64,000 bases of DNA from Halocynthiibacter sp049608145 (GTDB taxonomy: Bacteria > Pseudomonadota > Alphaproteobacteria > Rhodobacterales > Rhodobacteraceae), in NCBI RefSeq assembly GCF_049608145.1, contig NZ_JBMYXF010000009.1, positions 19,000 to 82,999 of the forward strand, in the 5' to 3' direction. A program made the translations under genes and the position numbers. Shown here piece by piece: positions 15,983 to 24,980 of this stretch; position 1 is the first letter of the stretch, and each line of letters starts with the position of its first letter. The notes under the pieces are model-generated. The model saw nothing but the letters and a program-made list of their open reading frames with translations, had not been told where the DNA came from and did not search any database.

Positions 15983-18900
15983 TCATCGCATCAGACAGGT
16001 AACTTCGTTCAAAACTTTATCCATCACGCCGATCAACATATCGATGTCTTCGGCATCAATTGTCAGAGGCGGTCGGATTTTCAAGATGTTGTCATTTGGC
16101 CCTTCACGCCCGGTCAGGATGCGATGTTCGCGCAGACGGTTAATCACATAGGATGCGGCATCTGTTGCAGGTTCTTTTGTATCGCGATCTGTGACCAGTT
16201 CGACGCCAATAAACAGCCCCATACCACGAATGTCACCGATGACTTCATGTTTTGACATAAGGCTTTCAAGGCCTGTCATGAGTTCACCGCCACGCGCCTG
16301 TGCGTTTTCCTGCAAGCCTTCGTCGTCAACGATATCAAGCACTTCTTTACCCATACGGCAAGACAGTGTGGATCCCCCAAAGGTGGAAAAATATTCAGGC
16401 CCTTCAGCGAATTTATCGGCAATTTCACGGGTGGTGATGACCACGCCAAGCGGGTGACCATTGCCAATAGGTTTGCCAAGGACCACAATATCAGGCACCG
16501 CGCCTTGATGTTCAAACGCGAAATAATAGTCGCCAAGGCGCCCGAGACCTGTTTGAACCTCATCGGCAATACAAATACCACCAGCCGCACGGATTTTATC
16601 ATAAACCGCAGGTAGATAGCCTTTCGGCGGAATGATCTGACCACCGACTGACGGGAAGGTTTCAGCAATGAAACCAGCCACACCATGGCCTTTTTCCTGC
16701 AGGCTTATGATCGCGTCATCGATCAGATTTGCGTATTTCTGTGCGGCTTGTGGATCATCGCGCTTATAGCTGCCTTTGTAATCATCCGCGACGTCCACCA
16801 GTTCAACCCAATCAGCCTGCCCAACGCCGCCTTTTGCGTTGAACTTGTAAGCAGAAATATCAATCGCACCGGTGGTGTTGCCGTGATAGCCGTGGTTGGG
16901 GGTGACCATGCCTTTTGCACCAGAGGCCGCACGCGATAGGCGCAGGGCCAGTTCATTTGCCTCTGTGCCTGAATTGACGAAGAAACAAACATTCAGTGGA
17001 TCCGGCAGTTTTGAACGGATCTTTTCTGCAAAGGCGACCTGGGCCGGATGCAAATAACGGGTGTTGGAGTTCATCCGCTTTAGCTGATCCGCAGCCACCG
17101 CCTGAATACGGGGGTGGGCGTGACCAACATGTGGCACGTTGTTATAGGCGTCCAGATAAGGGCGACCCCATTCATCAAACATGTGGTGTTTCCAACCACG
17201 CACCAGCATCGCCGGATTGCTGTATGACAGTTTCAAGTTCTTGCCAAAATATGCCTCACGATCCGCCTGAACCTGTGATTTGTCCGTGGGTTCCCAACGC
17301 GCGTAATCGTCATCAAGGTTCATCAGCATGGCGGGGTTCGGGCAGAGACGTTCCCAAAGGAACATCTCATCCGGGTCACCAACGCCGGGCCAGTCTTCGC
17401 CCATACCATCCGTAGACAGCGCCAACTGGAAATGCACATGTGGGGCCCAACCACCGTTTTGTGTAGGATCACCAAGTTCACAGAACGCATCACCCTTTGC
17501 CACTTTGTCACCTATGTTTAACCGATCTAGGAACTCCGGGTTCAGGTGGCCATAAAGCGTGTAGAAATTGTCTCCATCCGGCGTTTCGTGTTTCAGGATG
17601 ATAACGCCGCCATAATCTAGGTGTCCCGCGCGATATTCAGCACAGAAAACCTCTCCATCATAGGGGGCCAGAAGTTTGCGACCGGCCGGTGCAAAGGCAT
17701 CAATCGCCAGATGCACGGTGCGACGATCACTGGCTTTAAAGGGGCCTTTGCGGAAGGCGTGATCGGTATACACAAGGCGTGGTTCATTATAATTGCCAAG
17801 CCATGTTTTATAGCTGCCAGCACCATCATCTTCTTCATATTCGCGACCCACATAGGCCGCCTCAGAAATGGGCATGTCGAACGGATTTTGCGGTGTGGTG
17901 CAGGCTTCGACAGACAGGGAACCAATTGGCGCATCTTTCAGATCGTCGCCCATAACAGAGGCGAAATTGCCGCGTTCCGATGCCAGCCAGGTCATGACGC
18001 GATCTGCGCCATCCACCACCGGCAAGTTACAGGCGGCACGCAGGCGCGCGTTGATCAGACCTTCGTTAACACCATGATTTTCAAGGAACGCCCAAGCAGG
18101 GGCCTGAGAGATGGTGACATAAGGGTCATCTGGGTTTTCAACGGCCATCAGGGTGGAATTCACCACGGAAACGGCCAGGCGCATCTTCAGAAGAGGCCAG
18201 AGCAGGTCGATCTCTTGTGGGGTTAAGGGACTGACAGAATGATAGCCCTGTATAAGTGAAACCAGCGCTTTTTCTGCATCCACATCCCCAAGTACAACAT
18301 AGGCGGCGGTGATCGCCAGATCCACAATGCGCGGGCCTGCACACATGTCGCCAAAGTCGATCAGACCAGAAATATGCGGGGAGGTTGTCAGGTTGCCTGA
18401 CACAAGAATATTGTAGTCGTTCAGGTCGTTGTGAATGGCGGATTTAGGCAAGGTTTGAAGCACTGGGAACGCCGCATCAAACCCGCTGCAGATTTCAGAT
18501 ATCAATCTACGTCGTGAAACATTTTCAATGACCTGTAGATCATTTTTGACCCAGGCAGCTTTCATTAGATCCCATTTGAAATCACGGTGCAGTTCAGAAT
18601 GTTCAAAACCGGACAATGCCAGGGTTAGCTGTGCATTCTGTGCACCCAAGCCATGGATCAGAGTATCCGTATGGGGCAGGAAATCAGCCCAGGGGCGACC
18701 GGCGACAAGGGACAGAACCCAGCACAGACGGATCTCACCGGTCTCATCTGTGATCTCTGTGAACAATGCGCCAGACTTTGTGGGGATGACATCTGGCAGC
18801 GGTAAGGTTGTGTCTGCTTTTCGTGCGGCATCAATTGCACCGGTCTGCATGTCGATGAAAGCGGCATCACATCCCGGTCGCATGACCTTGAGAACATGGC

Positions 18901-19003
18901 CGCTGTCAGCCTTAAAGTTCAGGTCATATTCTCCATCAAGGCCACTGAGAGTCGCATCAATGCCCCAGTGATGATCAAGCGCTTTTTGCCAGTGTAAAAC
19001 CAT
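15983..19003 (-). CDS. Triple fusion: HYKK-like kinase, M23-type domain, class III aminotransferase/phospho-lyase
   Basis: A 1006-residue fusion. Residues 1-340 are an aminoglycoside-phosphotransferase-fold kinase (catalytic HND at 191-193, N198, DFG at 216-218). Residues 425-530 resemble an M23 metallopeptidase, with His431, Asp435 and His-x-His at 522-524 in place. Residues 590-1006 are a PLP-dependent class III aminotransferase fold (NSGTEANELALRLSR; ADEVQTG with Asp814; PLP lysine Lys844 in LGKPIGNGHP). Kinase plus class III fold recalls hydroxylysine kinase and the ammonia-lyases acting on 5-phosphohydroxylysine or phosphoethanolamine, suggesting phosphorylation then phosphate and ammonia elimination from an amino alcohol. 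The substrate and the M23 domain's role are unknown. Confidence 0.9.
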   Translation of the reverse strand: MVLHWQKALDHHWGIDATLSGLDGEYDLNFKADSGHVLKVMRPGCDAAFIDMQTGAIDAARKADTTLPLPDVIPTKSGALFTEITDETGEIRLCWVLSLVAGRPWADFLPHTDTLIHGLGAQNAQLTLALSGFEHSELHRDFKWDLMKAAWVKNDLQVIENVSRRRLISEICSGFDAAFPVLQTLPKSAIHNDLNDYNILVSGNLTTSPHISGLIDFGDMCAGPRIVDLAITAAYVVLGDVDAEKALVSLIQGYHSVSPLTPQEIDLLWPLLKMRLAVSVVNSTLMAVENPDDPYVTISQAPAWAFLENHGVNEGLINARLRAACNLPVVDGADRVMTWLASERGNFASVMGDDLKDAPIGSLSVEACTTPQNPFDMPISEAAYVGREYEEDDGAGSYKTWLGNYNEPRLVYTDHAFRKGPFKASDRRTVHLAIDAFAPAGRKLLAPYDGEVFCAEYRAGHLDYGGVIILKHETPDGDNFYTLYGHLNPEFLDRLNIGDKVAKGDAFCELGDPTQNGGWAPHVHFQLALSTDGMGEDWPGVGDPDEMFLWERLCPNPAMLMNLDDDYARWEPTDKSQVQADREAYFGKNLKLSYSNPAMLVRGWKHHMFDEWGRPYLDAYNNVPHVGHAHPRIQAVAADQLKRMNSNTRYLHPAQVAFAEKIRSKLPDPLNVCFFVNSGTEANELALRLSRAASGAKGMVTPNHGYHGNTTGAIDISAYKFNAKGGVGQADWVELVDVADDYKGSYKRDDPQAAQKYANLIDDAIISLQEKGHGVAGFIAETFPSVGGQIIPPKGYLPAVYDKIRAAGGICIADEVQTGLGRLGDYYFAFEHQGAVPDIVVLGKPIGNGHPLGVVITTREIADKFAEGPEYFSTFGGSTLSCRMGKEVLDIVDDEGLQENAQARGGELMTGLESLMSKHEVIGDIRGMGLFIGVELVTDRDTKEPATDAASYVINRLREHRILTGREGPNDNILKIRPPLTIDAEDIDMLIGVMDKVLNEVTCLMR

Positions 19004-19116
19004 GGAATCCCCCTGTACGTCTTTCGCACAGATTAGCCTGAGAAAATCGCATGTCGAGGGGCGATTGCATGCGGTTTACTTGTTTATAACTGAGGGATGG
19101 TCAGGCTGGACAGATG

Positions 19117-19776
19117 TCAGTTTGCAAGGACTTCTTCGTGAAGTTGGCCTTCTTTCAGGCGCAGGCTACGATTGGCGATCTTAGACCGAAAACACTTGTC
19201 ATGGCTGACCAATACGATGGATTGGGGAAGGGCCCGCAGGATTTCAGTCAGGCGGGCTTCGTTTTCTTCATCCAGGGCATTGGTCGGTTCATCCAGGATC
19301 AGAACCTCGGGGTCCATCGCCAGAACGCAGGCCAGTGTAACAAGACGCTTCTCTCCGCCCGACAGGCGATGCGTAATTGCGTCGCGTAGATACATCAGGT
19401 CCAGATCTGACAGCAGGCGATCTACGATGACCAGTGCCTCATCCCGGGATTTCCCAAGATTCAATGGACCAAATGCGATGTCATCAGCGACTGTTGGGCA
19501 GAACAGCTGATCGTCTGGATCTTGAAATACAAGGCCCGCACGACGACGAACTTCGTGAAAATCCGCTTCACATGTCCGAGGGCTGCCGAAGGCTTCGACT
19601 GCTCCCTGATCGGGAATGATTAATCCAAGCATAATTTTCAGAAGGGTGGATTTACCCGCGCCATTATGGCCGGTGATGGCAAGGCGGTCTCCGGTGTTCA
19701 ACTGAAACCCCGCACCGTTCAGGATTGCACCACGGCGCGGCCATGTGTGATGAATATTATCAAGTTTAAACAGCAT
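19117..19776 (-). CDS. cbiO: Cobalt ECF transporter ATP-binding protein CbiO
   Basis: ATPase of an energy-coupling-factor metal importer, 219 residues. It has Walker A GHNGAGKST, the Q-loop FQDPDDQLFCPTV typical of CbiO proteins, signature LSGGEKR and Walker B VLILDEPTNALD, followed by VSHDKCF. Last gene of the operon on this strand. Its ATG overlaps the cbiQ stop by one base (TAATG), so it is translationally coupled. Confidence 0.93.
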   Translation of the reverse strand: MLFKLDNIHHTWPRRGAILNGAGFQLNTGDRLAITGHNGAGKSTLLKIMLGLIIPDQGAVEAFGSPRTCEADFHEVRRRAGLVFQDPDDQLFCPTVADDIAFGPLNLGKSRDEALVIVDRLLSDLDLMYLRDAITHRLSGGEKRLVTLACVLAMDPEVLILDEPTNALDEENEARLTEILRALPQSIVLVSHDKCFRSKIANRSLRLKEGQLHEEVLAN

Positions 19777-20540
19777 TATAGGACGTATTCTTTAACGATT
19801 AGGGCCGTGAGGAATAAGGTGAAAATGCAGGGAAACGCCAGATCAGAAGCCTGAAAGTGAAAGCGTTGGGTCATGGGAAGGCTGCCTGTAAAGCCGCGAC
19901 ATTTCATGGCATCCATGATGCGTTCGGAACGTTCCAGTGCACGGATCAGCATCATGCCAATGAGATAACCAAAACTGCGATAGGTGTGGCCGTTGGTGCC
20001 GGGCCGAAACCCACGACATTTCATAGCCTGACGCAGACGTTGATATTCTTGGCGCAGAACTTCGATATAGCGCACGGTAAACAGCAGCAGATGCACAAGT
20101 TTGGCCGGCGTTTTCAGCGCATATAGGGCCTGTCCGAAAGTGACTTCCTCCATGGAACCGACAAGCGCGAGCATGGCCATGACAATGGCATTTGCCGTGA
20201 GGGCAATTTCGACAGCGCGGATCAAACCTTCGTAACTGGCGGCAAAGCCAAACACTGAGAACATCGGCGTGCCGTCCATGGTGAAGGGCAGAAAAAAGAT
20301 CATTGCGATGATGAAGGTATCCATCGCAATGACCCGCTTTATGGTTTGCACCGGCGGAAGTTTCGCCGCCAGCATCAAGGCTATCGCGGCCAGTAGCGCA
20401 ATGCACAACAGCAACAGCGATTGAAGGGCCACGGTTGCGATTGCAAATGTCACTGCTGCTACAATGCGCAGGCGGGGGTCCAGCCGTTTTAATGGCGGAA
20501 CATCCGGTGCGGTGGTCGTAGCAGGCAGGACATAGGTCAT
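19776..20540 (-). CDS. cbiQ: Cobalt ECF transporter membrane protein CbiQ
   Basis: The T component that couples the ATPase to the substrate-binding membrane protein. About 254 residues with several hydrophobic segments (ALQSLLLLCIALLAAIALML; TFIIAMIFFLPF). Two copies of the coupling-helix signature are visible: AMKCRGFRPG and AMKCRGFTGS. The ATG at 20540 overlaps the previous stop as ATGA; a longer frame to 20603 would overlap that gene further. Cobalt rather than nickel is inferred from the upstream cobalamin riboswitch. Confidence 0.92.
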   Translation of the reverse strand: MTYVLPATTTAPDVPPLKRLDPRLRIVAAVTFAIATVALQSLLLLCIALLAAIALMLAAKLPPVQTIKRVIAMDTFIIAMIFFLPFTMDGTPMFSVFGFAASYEGLIRAVEIALTANAIVMAMLALVGSMEEVTFGQALYALKTPAKLVHLLLFTVRYIEVLRQEYQRLRQAMKCRGFRPGTNGHTYRSFGYLIGMMLIRALERSERIMDAMKCRGFTGSLPMTQRFHFQASDLAFPCIFTLFLTALIVKEYVL

Positions 20541-21121
20541 TTTGAGGTGTCCTTCAGTTGGCGACGGGCGGAGACATAGAAAAAGGCGCCAAACAATCCA
20601 CAAATGATGCCAATGCCACCCAGTATCGTGCTGAAACGGTTGCGTTCGCGGATCTGCGTCAGTTCACGCCGGATCGGACGCAATTCATTTCGAACGGCTG
20701 ACGCGACAATTGTGCTGAGGGCCGTGTCATCCATTGCGGTTGCAGTCGAGGCTTCCAGATTAACCGCAACAGCACCTGCTGTGGTAGGTGAGTTCACTGA
20801 ACCACCCGGGACATCTGCTGCTGGCAGGATCATTTCTGCCACATGTCCTGCACCCAGATCAGACAGGAATTTCAATGGACCAGCGGGCAGGGCACCTTCC
20901 GGTGTCCAAGTGAAAAAACCATCTTCATCGGTTGTGCTTTCGCCAACTTTATTTCCATTGATGTCAAACACATCCACACGAAACCCAACAGCCATATCGC
21001 CGCTTGAAAAGCCGATCTCGCCTTCTACGGAATTTCCTGCAGGGAAAACATCGGCAATGATTTTATGGGCAAAAGCTGGGCTTGCAGACAGAATAAATGC
21101 GGACAAGAGAAGATAACGCAT
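20537..21121 (-). CDS. Accessory subunit of the cobalt transporter (CbiN/NikL-like)
   Basis: A 194-residue exported protein with a signal peptide (MRYLLLSAFILSASPAFAHK), a beta-rich part with DINGNKVGESTTDEDGFFTWTP, and one C-terminal membrane helix (ILGGIGIICGLFGAFFYV). It occupies the place of the small CbiN-type subunit between cbiM and cbiQ but is larger, like the NikL-type accessory proteins of ECF metal importers. A histidine near the mature N terminus (AHK) could bind metal. The ATG at 21121 has GAGGTG before it and follows the cbiM stop by one base. Confidence 0.75.
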   Translation of the reverse strand: MRYLLLSAFILSASPAFAHKIIADVFPAGNSVEGEIGFSSGDMAVGFRVDVFDINGNKVGESTTDEDGFFTWTPEGALPAGPLKFLSDLGAGHVAEMILPAADVPGGSVNSPTTAGAVAVNLEASTATAMDDTALSTIVASAVRNELRPIRRELTQIRERNRFSTILGGIGIICGLFGAFFYVSARRQLKDTSK

Positions 21122-21122
21122 C

Positions 21123-21740
21123 TTACACCTCATGATGTTGGCTGATGCCAAATAGTTCGGGTTTGACCTGCACAATCATCCAGGCGGCGGCGGCGGACAA
21201 TGCGCCCTCAATGATCATCACCGGAATGTGGCTGACAAACACAAGATAAGCGGCTTCGTTGAATTCTTCGCCTGACAGTGCAAGGGACATGGCAACCATG
21301 ATGGTGGTCATGGCAATGGCCAGTGCGCCACAGACAGCCCCCCAAAGCAGTGCATTCTTGCGTCCGCCACGGCGGATGAAGGGGCGCACAGCGATACCAG
21401 CAAGAACCGCGGGCAGTGCAATGTTGACGGCGTTCACCCCCAAAACGGTGATGCCCCCAAAGCCAAAGGTCACGGCCTGTAGCAACAATCCGACAAACAA
21501 AGCCGGAAAAGCCGCCCAGCCCAAGATCAGCCCAGCAATGCCGTTCATGATGAGGTGAACGGAACTGATGCCAATTGGCACATGGATCAGAGACGCGACA
21601 AAGAACCCCGCAGACAGCACCCCTGCAGTGGGGATGCGTTCGGTGGTCAGTTGGCGCAGCCCGATGGCAAGGCCACCGGCCGTTGCCACAGCTCCGGCGA
21701 CAAGCACCGGGGTTGCAAGGGCACCATCAACGATATGCAT
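21123..21740 (-). CDS. cbiM: Cobalt ECF transporter substrate-specific membrane protein CbiM
   Basis: The S component that binds the metal and carries it across the membrane. It begins MHIVDGALATP, the conserved N terminus in which the terminal Met-His coordinates the ion in CbiM/NikM. At 205 residues it has about six membrane segments (for example AAFPALFVGLLLQAVTFGFGG) and a typical VHLIMNGIAGLILGW. The ATG overlaps the upstream stop by one base (TGATG). Confidence 0.94.
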   Translation of the reverse strand: MHIVDGALATPVLVAGAVATAGGLAIGLRQLTTERIPTAGVLSAGFFVASLIHVPIGISSVHLIMNGIAGLILGWAAFPALFVGLLLQAVTFGFGGITVLGVNAVNIALPAVLAGIAVRPFIRRGGRKNALLWGAVCGALAIAMTTIMVAMSLALSGEEFNEAAYLVFVSHIPVMIIEGALSAAAAWMIVQVKPELFGISQHHEV

Positions 21741-22549
21741 CAGTTGGCCTCGGCTGCATTGATGTCCCAGGCGCGCACCCAGATCACCGCATCAATAGAA
21801 AGCTCTTTACCTTCATGTTCTGCACCTTCAACCACCCCCAAGGCGGCAAAAACCCAGTGACCCGCGGTTGGCACCCCAAATGTGAATTCACCGTCTTCAT
21901 CCGTAACGGCCACAATCGCGCCACCAGGGGGCGGGGTGATTGTCATTTCACCTGCCGTGCCTGTCGCCATGTCGGGTTCAGCTGCCATATATTCGATCTC
22001 GATCTCGGCACCTGCGACAGGTTCACCGTTTGCCATAACCCGGCCAGAGAAGGTCGAACCGGCAATCAGATTTCCAGGTTTGTTCAGCGGAATAATTTCA
22101 GCTTCTAGCCCTAGATTTGCATCCCAGTCGGTCGGCAGCTCGTTGCGGTTCATATAGGATTTGGTGATTTGGCGGATGTAGATGTCTTCGCTTTCCTCAT
22201 AGTAAGGGGCGGGATCTACAACGATCACATAGTCACCAGAGCGTTTCACAGGCACAATGCCATCAAAGGAAACGCCCGTGTTATCTGGGCCGGTGAACGT
22301 GGATTCAGTTAGGCTTTTGCTCAGATCGATACGTTCGCCGCGATGCTGCATGAAAAATTCCTGCGGCATACCCATATCCATCACGTGACCTGCGGACATC
22401 GGGTGCCAGAAAATCAGCTTAACCGGTACATCACCGGGGCGTTCAATCTGGGTCTGATCCGCATAGATCAGCTGGAAATGCGCCGCTGCGGGCTGGGTGG
22501 TCAGTGTCAGCGCTGCACAGCTGGCAGCAAAAAAAGTCTTCAGTTTCAT
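21740..22549 (-). CDS. Periplasmic DUF4198-type protein of the cobalt transporter
   Basis: First gene of the cobalt operon. About 269 residues with a signal peptide (MKLKTFFAASCAALTLTTQPAAAHF), followed by AHFQLIYADQTQIERPGDVPVKLIFWHPM and a beta-sandwich region with DEDGEFTFGVPTAGHWVFAALG, the DUF4198/NikK-like pattern. Histidine-rich spots near the mature N terminus could bind metal. Related proteins are thought to deliver metal to the membrane complex. The ATG at 22549 follows GAGGCGA and lies about 170 bases downstream of the cobalamin riboswitch. Confidence 0.8.
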   Translation of the reverse strand: MKLKTFFAASCAALTLTTQPAAAHFQLIYADQTQIERPGDVPVKLIFWHPMSAGHVMDMGMPQEFFMQHRGERIDLSKSLTESTFTGPDNTGVSFDGIVPVKRSGDYVIVVDPAPYYEESEDIYIRQITKSYMNRNELPTDWDANLGLEAEIIPLNKPGNLIAGSTFSGRVMANGEPVAGAEIEIEYMAAEPDMATGTAGEMTITPPPGGAIVAVTDEDGEFTFGVPTAGHWVFAALGVVEGAEHEGKELSIDAVIWVRAWDINAAEAN

Positions 22550-22714
22550 AAGTCGCCTCAGGACGGCCACGCATGTGGCAATGCAAAAGGAACGACGGGG
22601 ATATCAGCGAGGTTTCGTTTTGTTTTGGTGGGGCGGACCCCCTTAACAGACGAACCCATGCTGGATGCTCACCCCGGCATCCGGTGGAAACACCCGGTTT
22701 CCCGGGTCGTCTGG

Positions 22715-22905
22715 GTCAGGTATCCTGGCTTACGGATTGATCACAGAACCTGCCTTCCCAGGGCTGTGCCCCAGTGGCTTTGTTGGCTCTGCTCTCCGCT
22801 TACAGTTGCGGGGGCAGCCACGGAATCGGCCCCGAAGTGGGTCGTCCTCACCGTGTTCCCTGTTGTCTCTTTGCTGGCTTGGCCGCACAAAGAACCTCAG
22901 ATGAC
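22715..22905 (-). ncRNA. Cobalamin (B12) riboswitch
   Basis: On the minus strand the segment carries the signature blocks of the cobalamin riboswitch in order: a 5' P1 side (GAGGTTCTTTGTG, 22886-22898), GGGAACACGGTGAGGA, CTGCCCCCGCAACTGTAAGC, the B12 box GCCACTG (complement of 22772-22778), GGGAAGGC, GATCAATCCGTAAGCCAGGATACC (ending near 22719). It precedes the cobalt transporter operon and should shut it down when cobalamin is plentiful. Downstream stems such as ACCCGGGAAACCGGGT lack a T-run, so control of translation is more likely than termination. The call rests on direct recognition of these blocks. Confidence 0.95.
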
Positions 22906-23042
22906 GCCGTTCTGGCAGTAAGGGCCGGGGGCTGTCAATTCCAAATTATCTGCATCTGAATTTTTTAATGCCGCACACAGACGGCCCTTGTGTGGGGCGG
23001 GGCTTCGGATTACTCTTAGGGTAACTTGAAATGGAGGGCGGT

Positions 23043-24155
23043 ATGTCGCCCAGGCGTCCCAGAGGTGCGGGCGCGTTTCCCACAGCGGTTGAGACTCCCG
23101 CGCCCAAAAACCGAGGTCAGAAACCGCTTTATGCGGCGTTAGATCTTGGCACAAATTCGTGTCGAATGCTGGTTGCCCGACCTGAGGGCAGTCAGTTTAA
23201 AGTTGTGGACAGCTTTTCTAAGGCCGTCCAATTGGGCACCGGGTTGGAAGCAACGGGCCGCCTGTCGCGGTCTTCGATCAATCGAACGATACAGGCTTTG
23301 CGTATTTGTCAGCGAAAATTGCGACAACATGATGTGCGCAGAATGCGACTGGTGGCAACCGAAGCCTGTCGGCGCGCCAGGAATTCCCGTGATTTTATCC
23401 GTCTTGTGAAACGTGAAACCGGTCTGAATCTGGAAATCATCCCCCCGGAAGAAGAAGCGCGCCTGGCAGTGATAAGTTGCGCCCCCCTTGTTCATCAGAA
23501 AACGGATCAATTGCTTGTGGTTGATATCGGCGGAGGCTCAACCGAACTGGTCTGGATCGATCTGTCGGAAACCGCCGCTGCAGATCGTTCCAACGCTATT
23601 TTGGCTGTGCAAAAAGGTCTGAAACGCCAATCGTCTTCGCGTTACGGGGAAAAGGTCATCGACTGGATCTCAGTGCCCCTTGGTGTTGCGACATTGCGGG
23701 ATCAGTTTGACGATGTTGAGGATGATGAAGGCCGGTTTGCCCTGATGTCGTGGTTTTTCGAAGAAAAGCTGCAAAGTTTTACCCCCTATGACCGCCTGCA
23801 TCAGCGTGATGGTTTTCAGATTGTTGGCACGTCCGGAACGATTACAACCGTTGCTGCGTCACATCTTGGCCTGACGCGCTATGATCGGAATATGGTGGAT
23901 GGCCTGGAAATGAATTCAGATGAAATTGATCGTGTTATTCACGGCTATCTTCAGCTTGGGCCTGGTGGCCGTCGTCGTGACCCCCGGATTGGACGCGATA
24001 GGGCGGCATTAATTATGTCGGGATCTGCTATCCTGCAGGCGTTAATGCGTGTCTGGCCGACCAACCGTTTGTCAGTTGCCGACCGTGGATTACGGGAAGG
24101 CCTGTTGTATGCATTGATGTCGGAAGATGGACGATTGCTTGACGCGCAGGGCTGA
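23043..24155 (+). CDS. Ppx/GppA family exopolyphosphatase
   Basis: Sugar-kinase/HSP70-fold phosphatase that hydrolyses polyphosphate or pppGpp, about 370 residues. The phosphate-1 motif ALDLGTNSCRMLVARP is at about residues 32-47, then LVVDIGGGSTELVW and the adenosine-side GTSGTITTVAA. I chose the ATG at 23043 because GGAGGGCGG lies six bases before it; an ATG at 23031 overlaps that ribosome site. It lacks the HD-like C-terminal domain of long Ppx proteins. rlmE follows after 48 bases. Confidence 0.9.
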   Translation: MSPRRPRGAGAFPTAVETPAPKNRGQKPLYAALDLGTNSCRMLVARPEGSQFKVVDSFSKAVQLGTGLEATGRLSRSSINRTIQALRICQRKLRQHDVRRMRLVATEACRRARNSRDFIRLVKRETGLNLEIIPPEEEARLAVISCAPLVHQKTDQLLVVDIGGGSTELVWIDLSETAAADRSNAILAVQKGLKRQSSSRYGEKVIDWISVPLGVATLRDQFDDVEDDEGRFALMSWFFEEKLQSFTPYDRLHQRDGFQIVGTSGTITTVAASHLGLTRYDRNMVDGLEMNSDEIDRVIHGYLQLGPGGRRRDPRIGRDRAALIMSGSAILQALMRVWPTNRLSVADRGLREGLLYALMSEDGRLLDAQG

Positions 24156-24203
24156 AACAGGCATGAGGGCCTTTGCGTGTTTGCGCGACGGAAAGGATCA
24201 GAA

Positions 24204-24908
24204 ATGGTTAAAAGTATCAAAAGCGGACGTGGTTATCGCGACCTAACGGTTAAGGTGAAAACTGCGCGCGGGCGGAAGTTGTCTTCCAAGCTCTGGCTGG
24301 AACGTCAGTTGAACGATCCTTACGTCAAGCGCGCTCAGGTCGAAGGCTATCGCGGTCGCGCGGCGTTTAAGATCTTGGAACTGGACGAAAAATACCGCTT
24401 TCTTGTGCCGGGTGCGCGGGTGGTGGACTTGGGCTGTGCGCCTGGGGGCTGGTGCCAAGTGTCTGTTCCGCGCATTAATGCACTGGGTGAAAAATCGGGC
24501 AAGAAAGTTGGCACGATCCTTGGTGTGGATTTGCAGGAAGTTGAACCTATTCCTGGTGCTGAGATCCATGTTCTTGATTTCATGGAAGATGATGCCGATG
24601 AAAAGGTCAAAACATGGCTTGGTGGCAAGGCCGATGTGGTGATGTCTGATATGGCGGCTTCGTCATCTGGCCACAAACAAACGGACCACCTGCGCATTAT
24701 GGCGCTGTGCGAAACTGCGGCTTATTTTGCGTTTGATGTGCTTGAAGAAGGCGGAACCTTTGTTGCAAAAGTTCTGGCCGGGGGCGCGGAAGGCGATTTA
24801 CAGAAACTGTTGAAGCAAAAATTCAAAAACGTAGCCCATATGAAACCACCGTCAAGCCGGGCGGACAGTTCCGAGAAATTTGTAATTGCCACGGGGTTTC
24901 GCGGTTGA
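24204..24908 (+). CDS. rlmE: 23S rRNA 2'-O-methyltransferase RlmE (FtsJ)
   Basis: SAM-dependent methyltransferase that modifies U2552 in the ribosomal A loop. About 234 residues with SKLWLERQLNDPYVKRAQVEGYRGRAAFKILELDEKY (catalytic Lys region), the SAM-binding VVDLGCAPGGWCQV, the acidic VMSDMAASSSGHKQTDH and the catalytic GTFVAKVLAGG. The ATG at 24204 has AAAGGATCAG upstream. It follows the ppx gene, as in many alphaproteobacteria, and ends at a shared terminator. Confidence 0.95.
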   Translation: MVKSIKSGRGYRDLTVKVKTARGRKLSSKLWLERQLNDPYVKRAQVEGYRGRAAFKILELDEKYRFLVPGARVVDLGCAPGGWCQVSVPRINALGEKSGKKVGTILGVDLQEVEPIPGAEIHVLDFMEDDADEKVKTWLGGKADVVMSDMAASSSGHKQTDHLRIMALCETAAYFAFDVLEEGGTFVAKVLAGGAEGDLQKLLKQKFKNVAHMKPPSSRADSSEKFVIATGFRG

Positions 24909-24930
24909 TTTCATCGCGATGACTGAAATG

Positions 24931-24960
24931 AAAAAAGCCGGCGAATTTCGCCGGCTTTTT
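24931..24960. terminator. Bidirectional terminator between rlmE and the DEAD-box helicase gene
   Basis: AAAAAGCCGGCGA pairs with TCGCCGGCTTTTT around ATT. The A-run on one side and T-run on the other allow use from both strands. It lies 22 bases past the rlmE stop and 20 bases past the end of the convergent helicase gene. Confidence 0.9.
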
Positions 24961-24980
24961 CGTGTCTCTAAATCTGAAGA

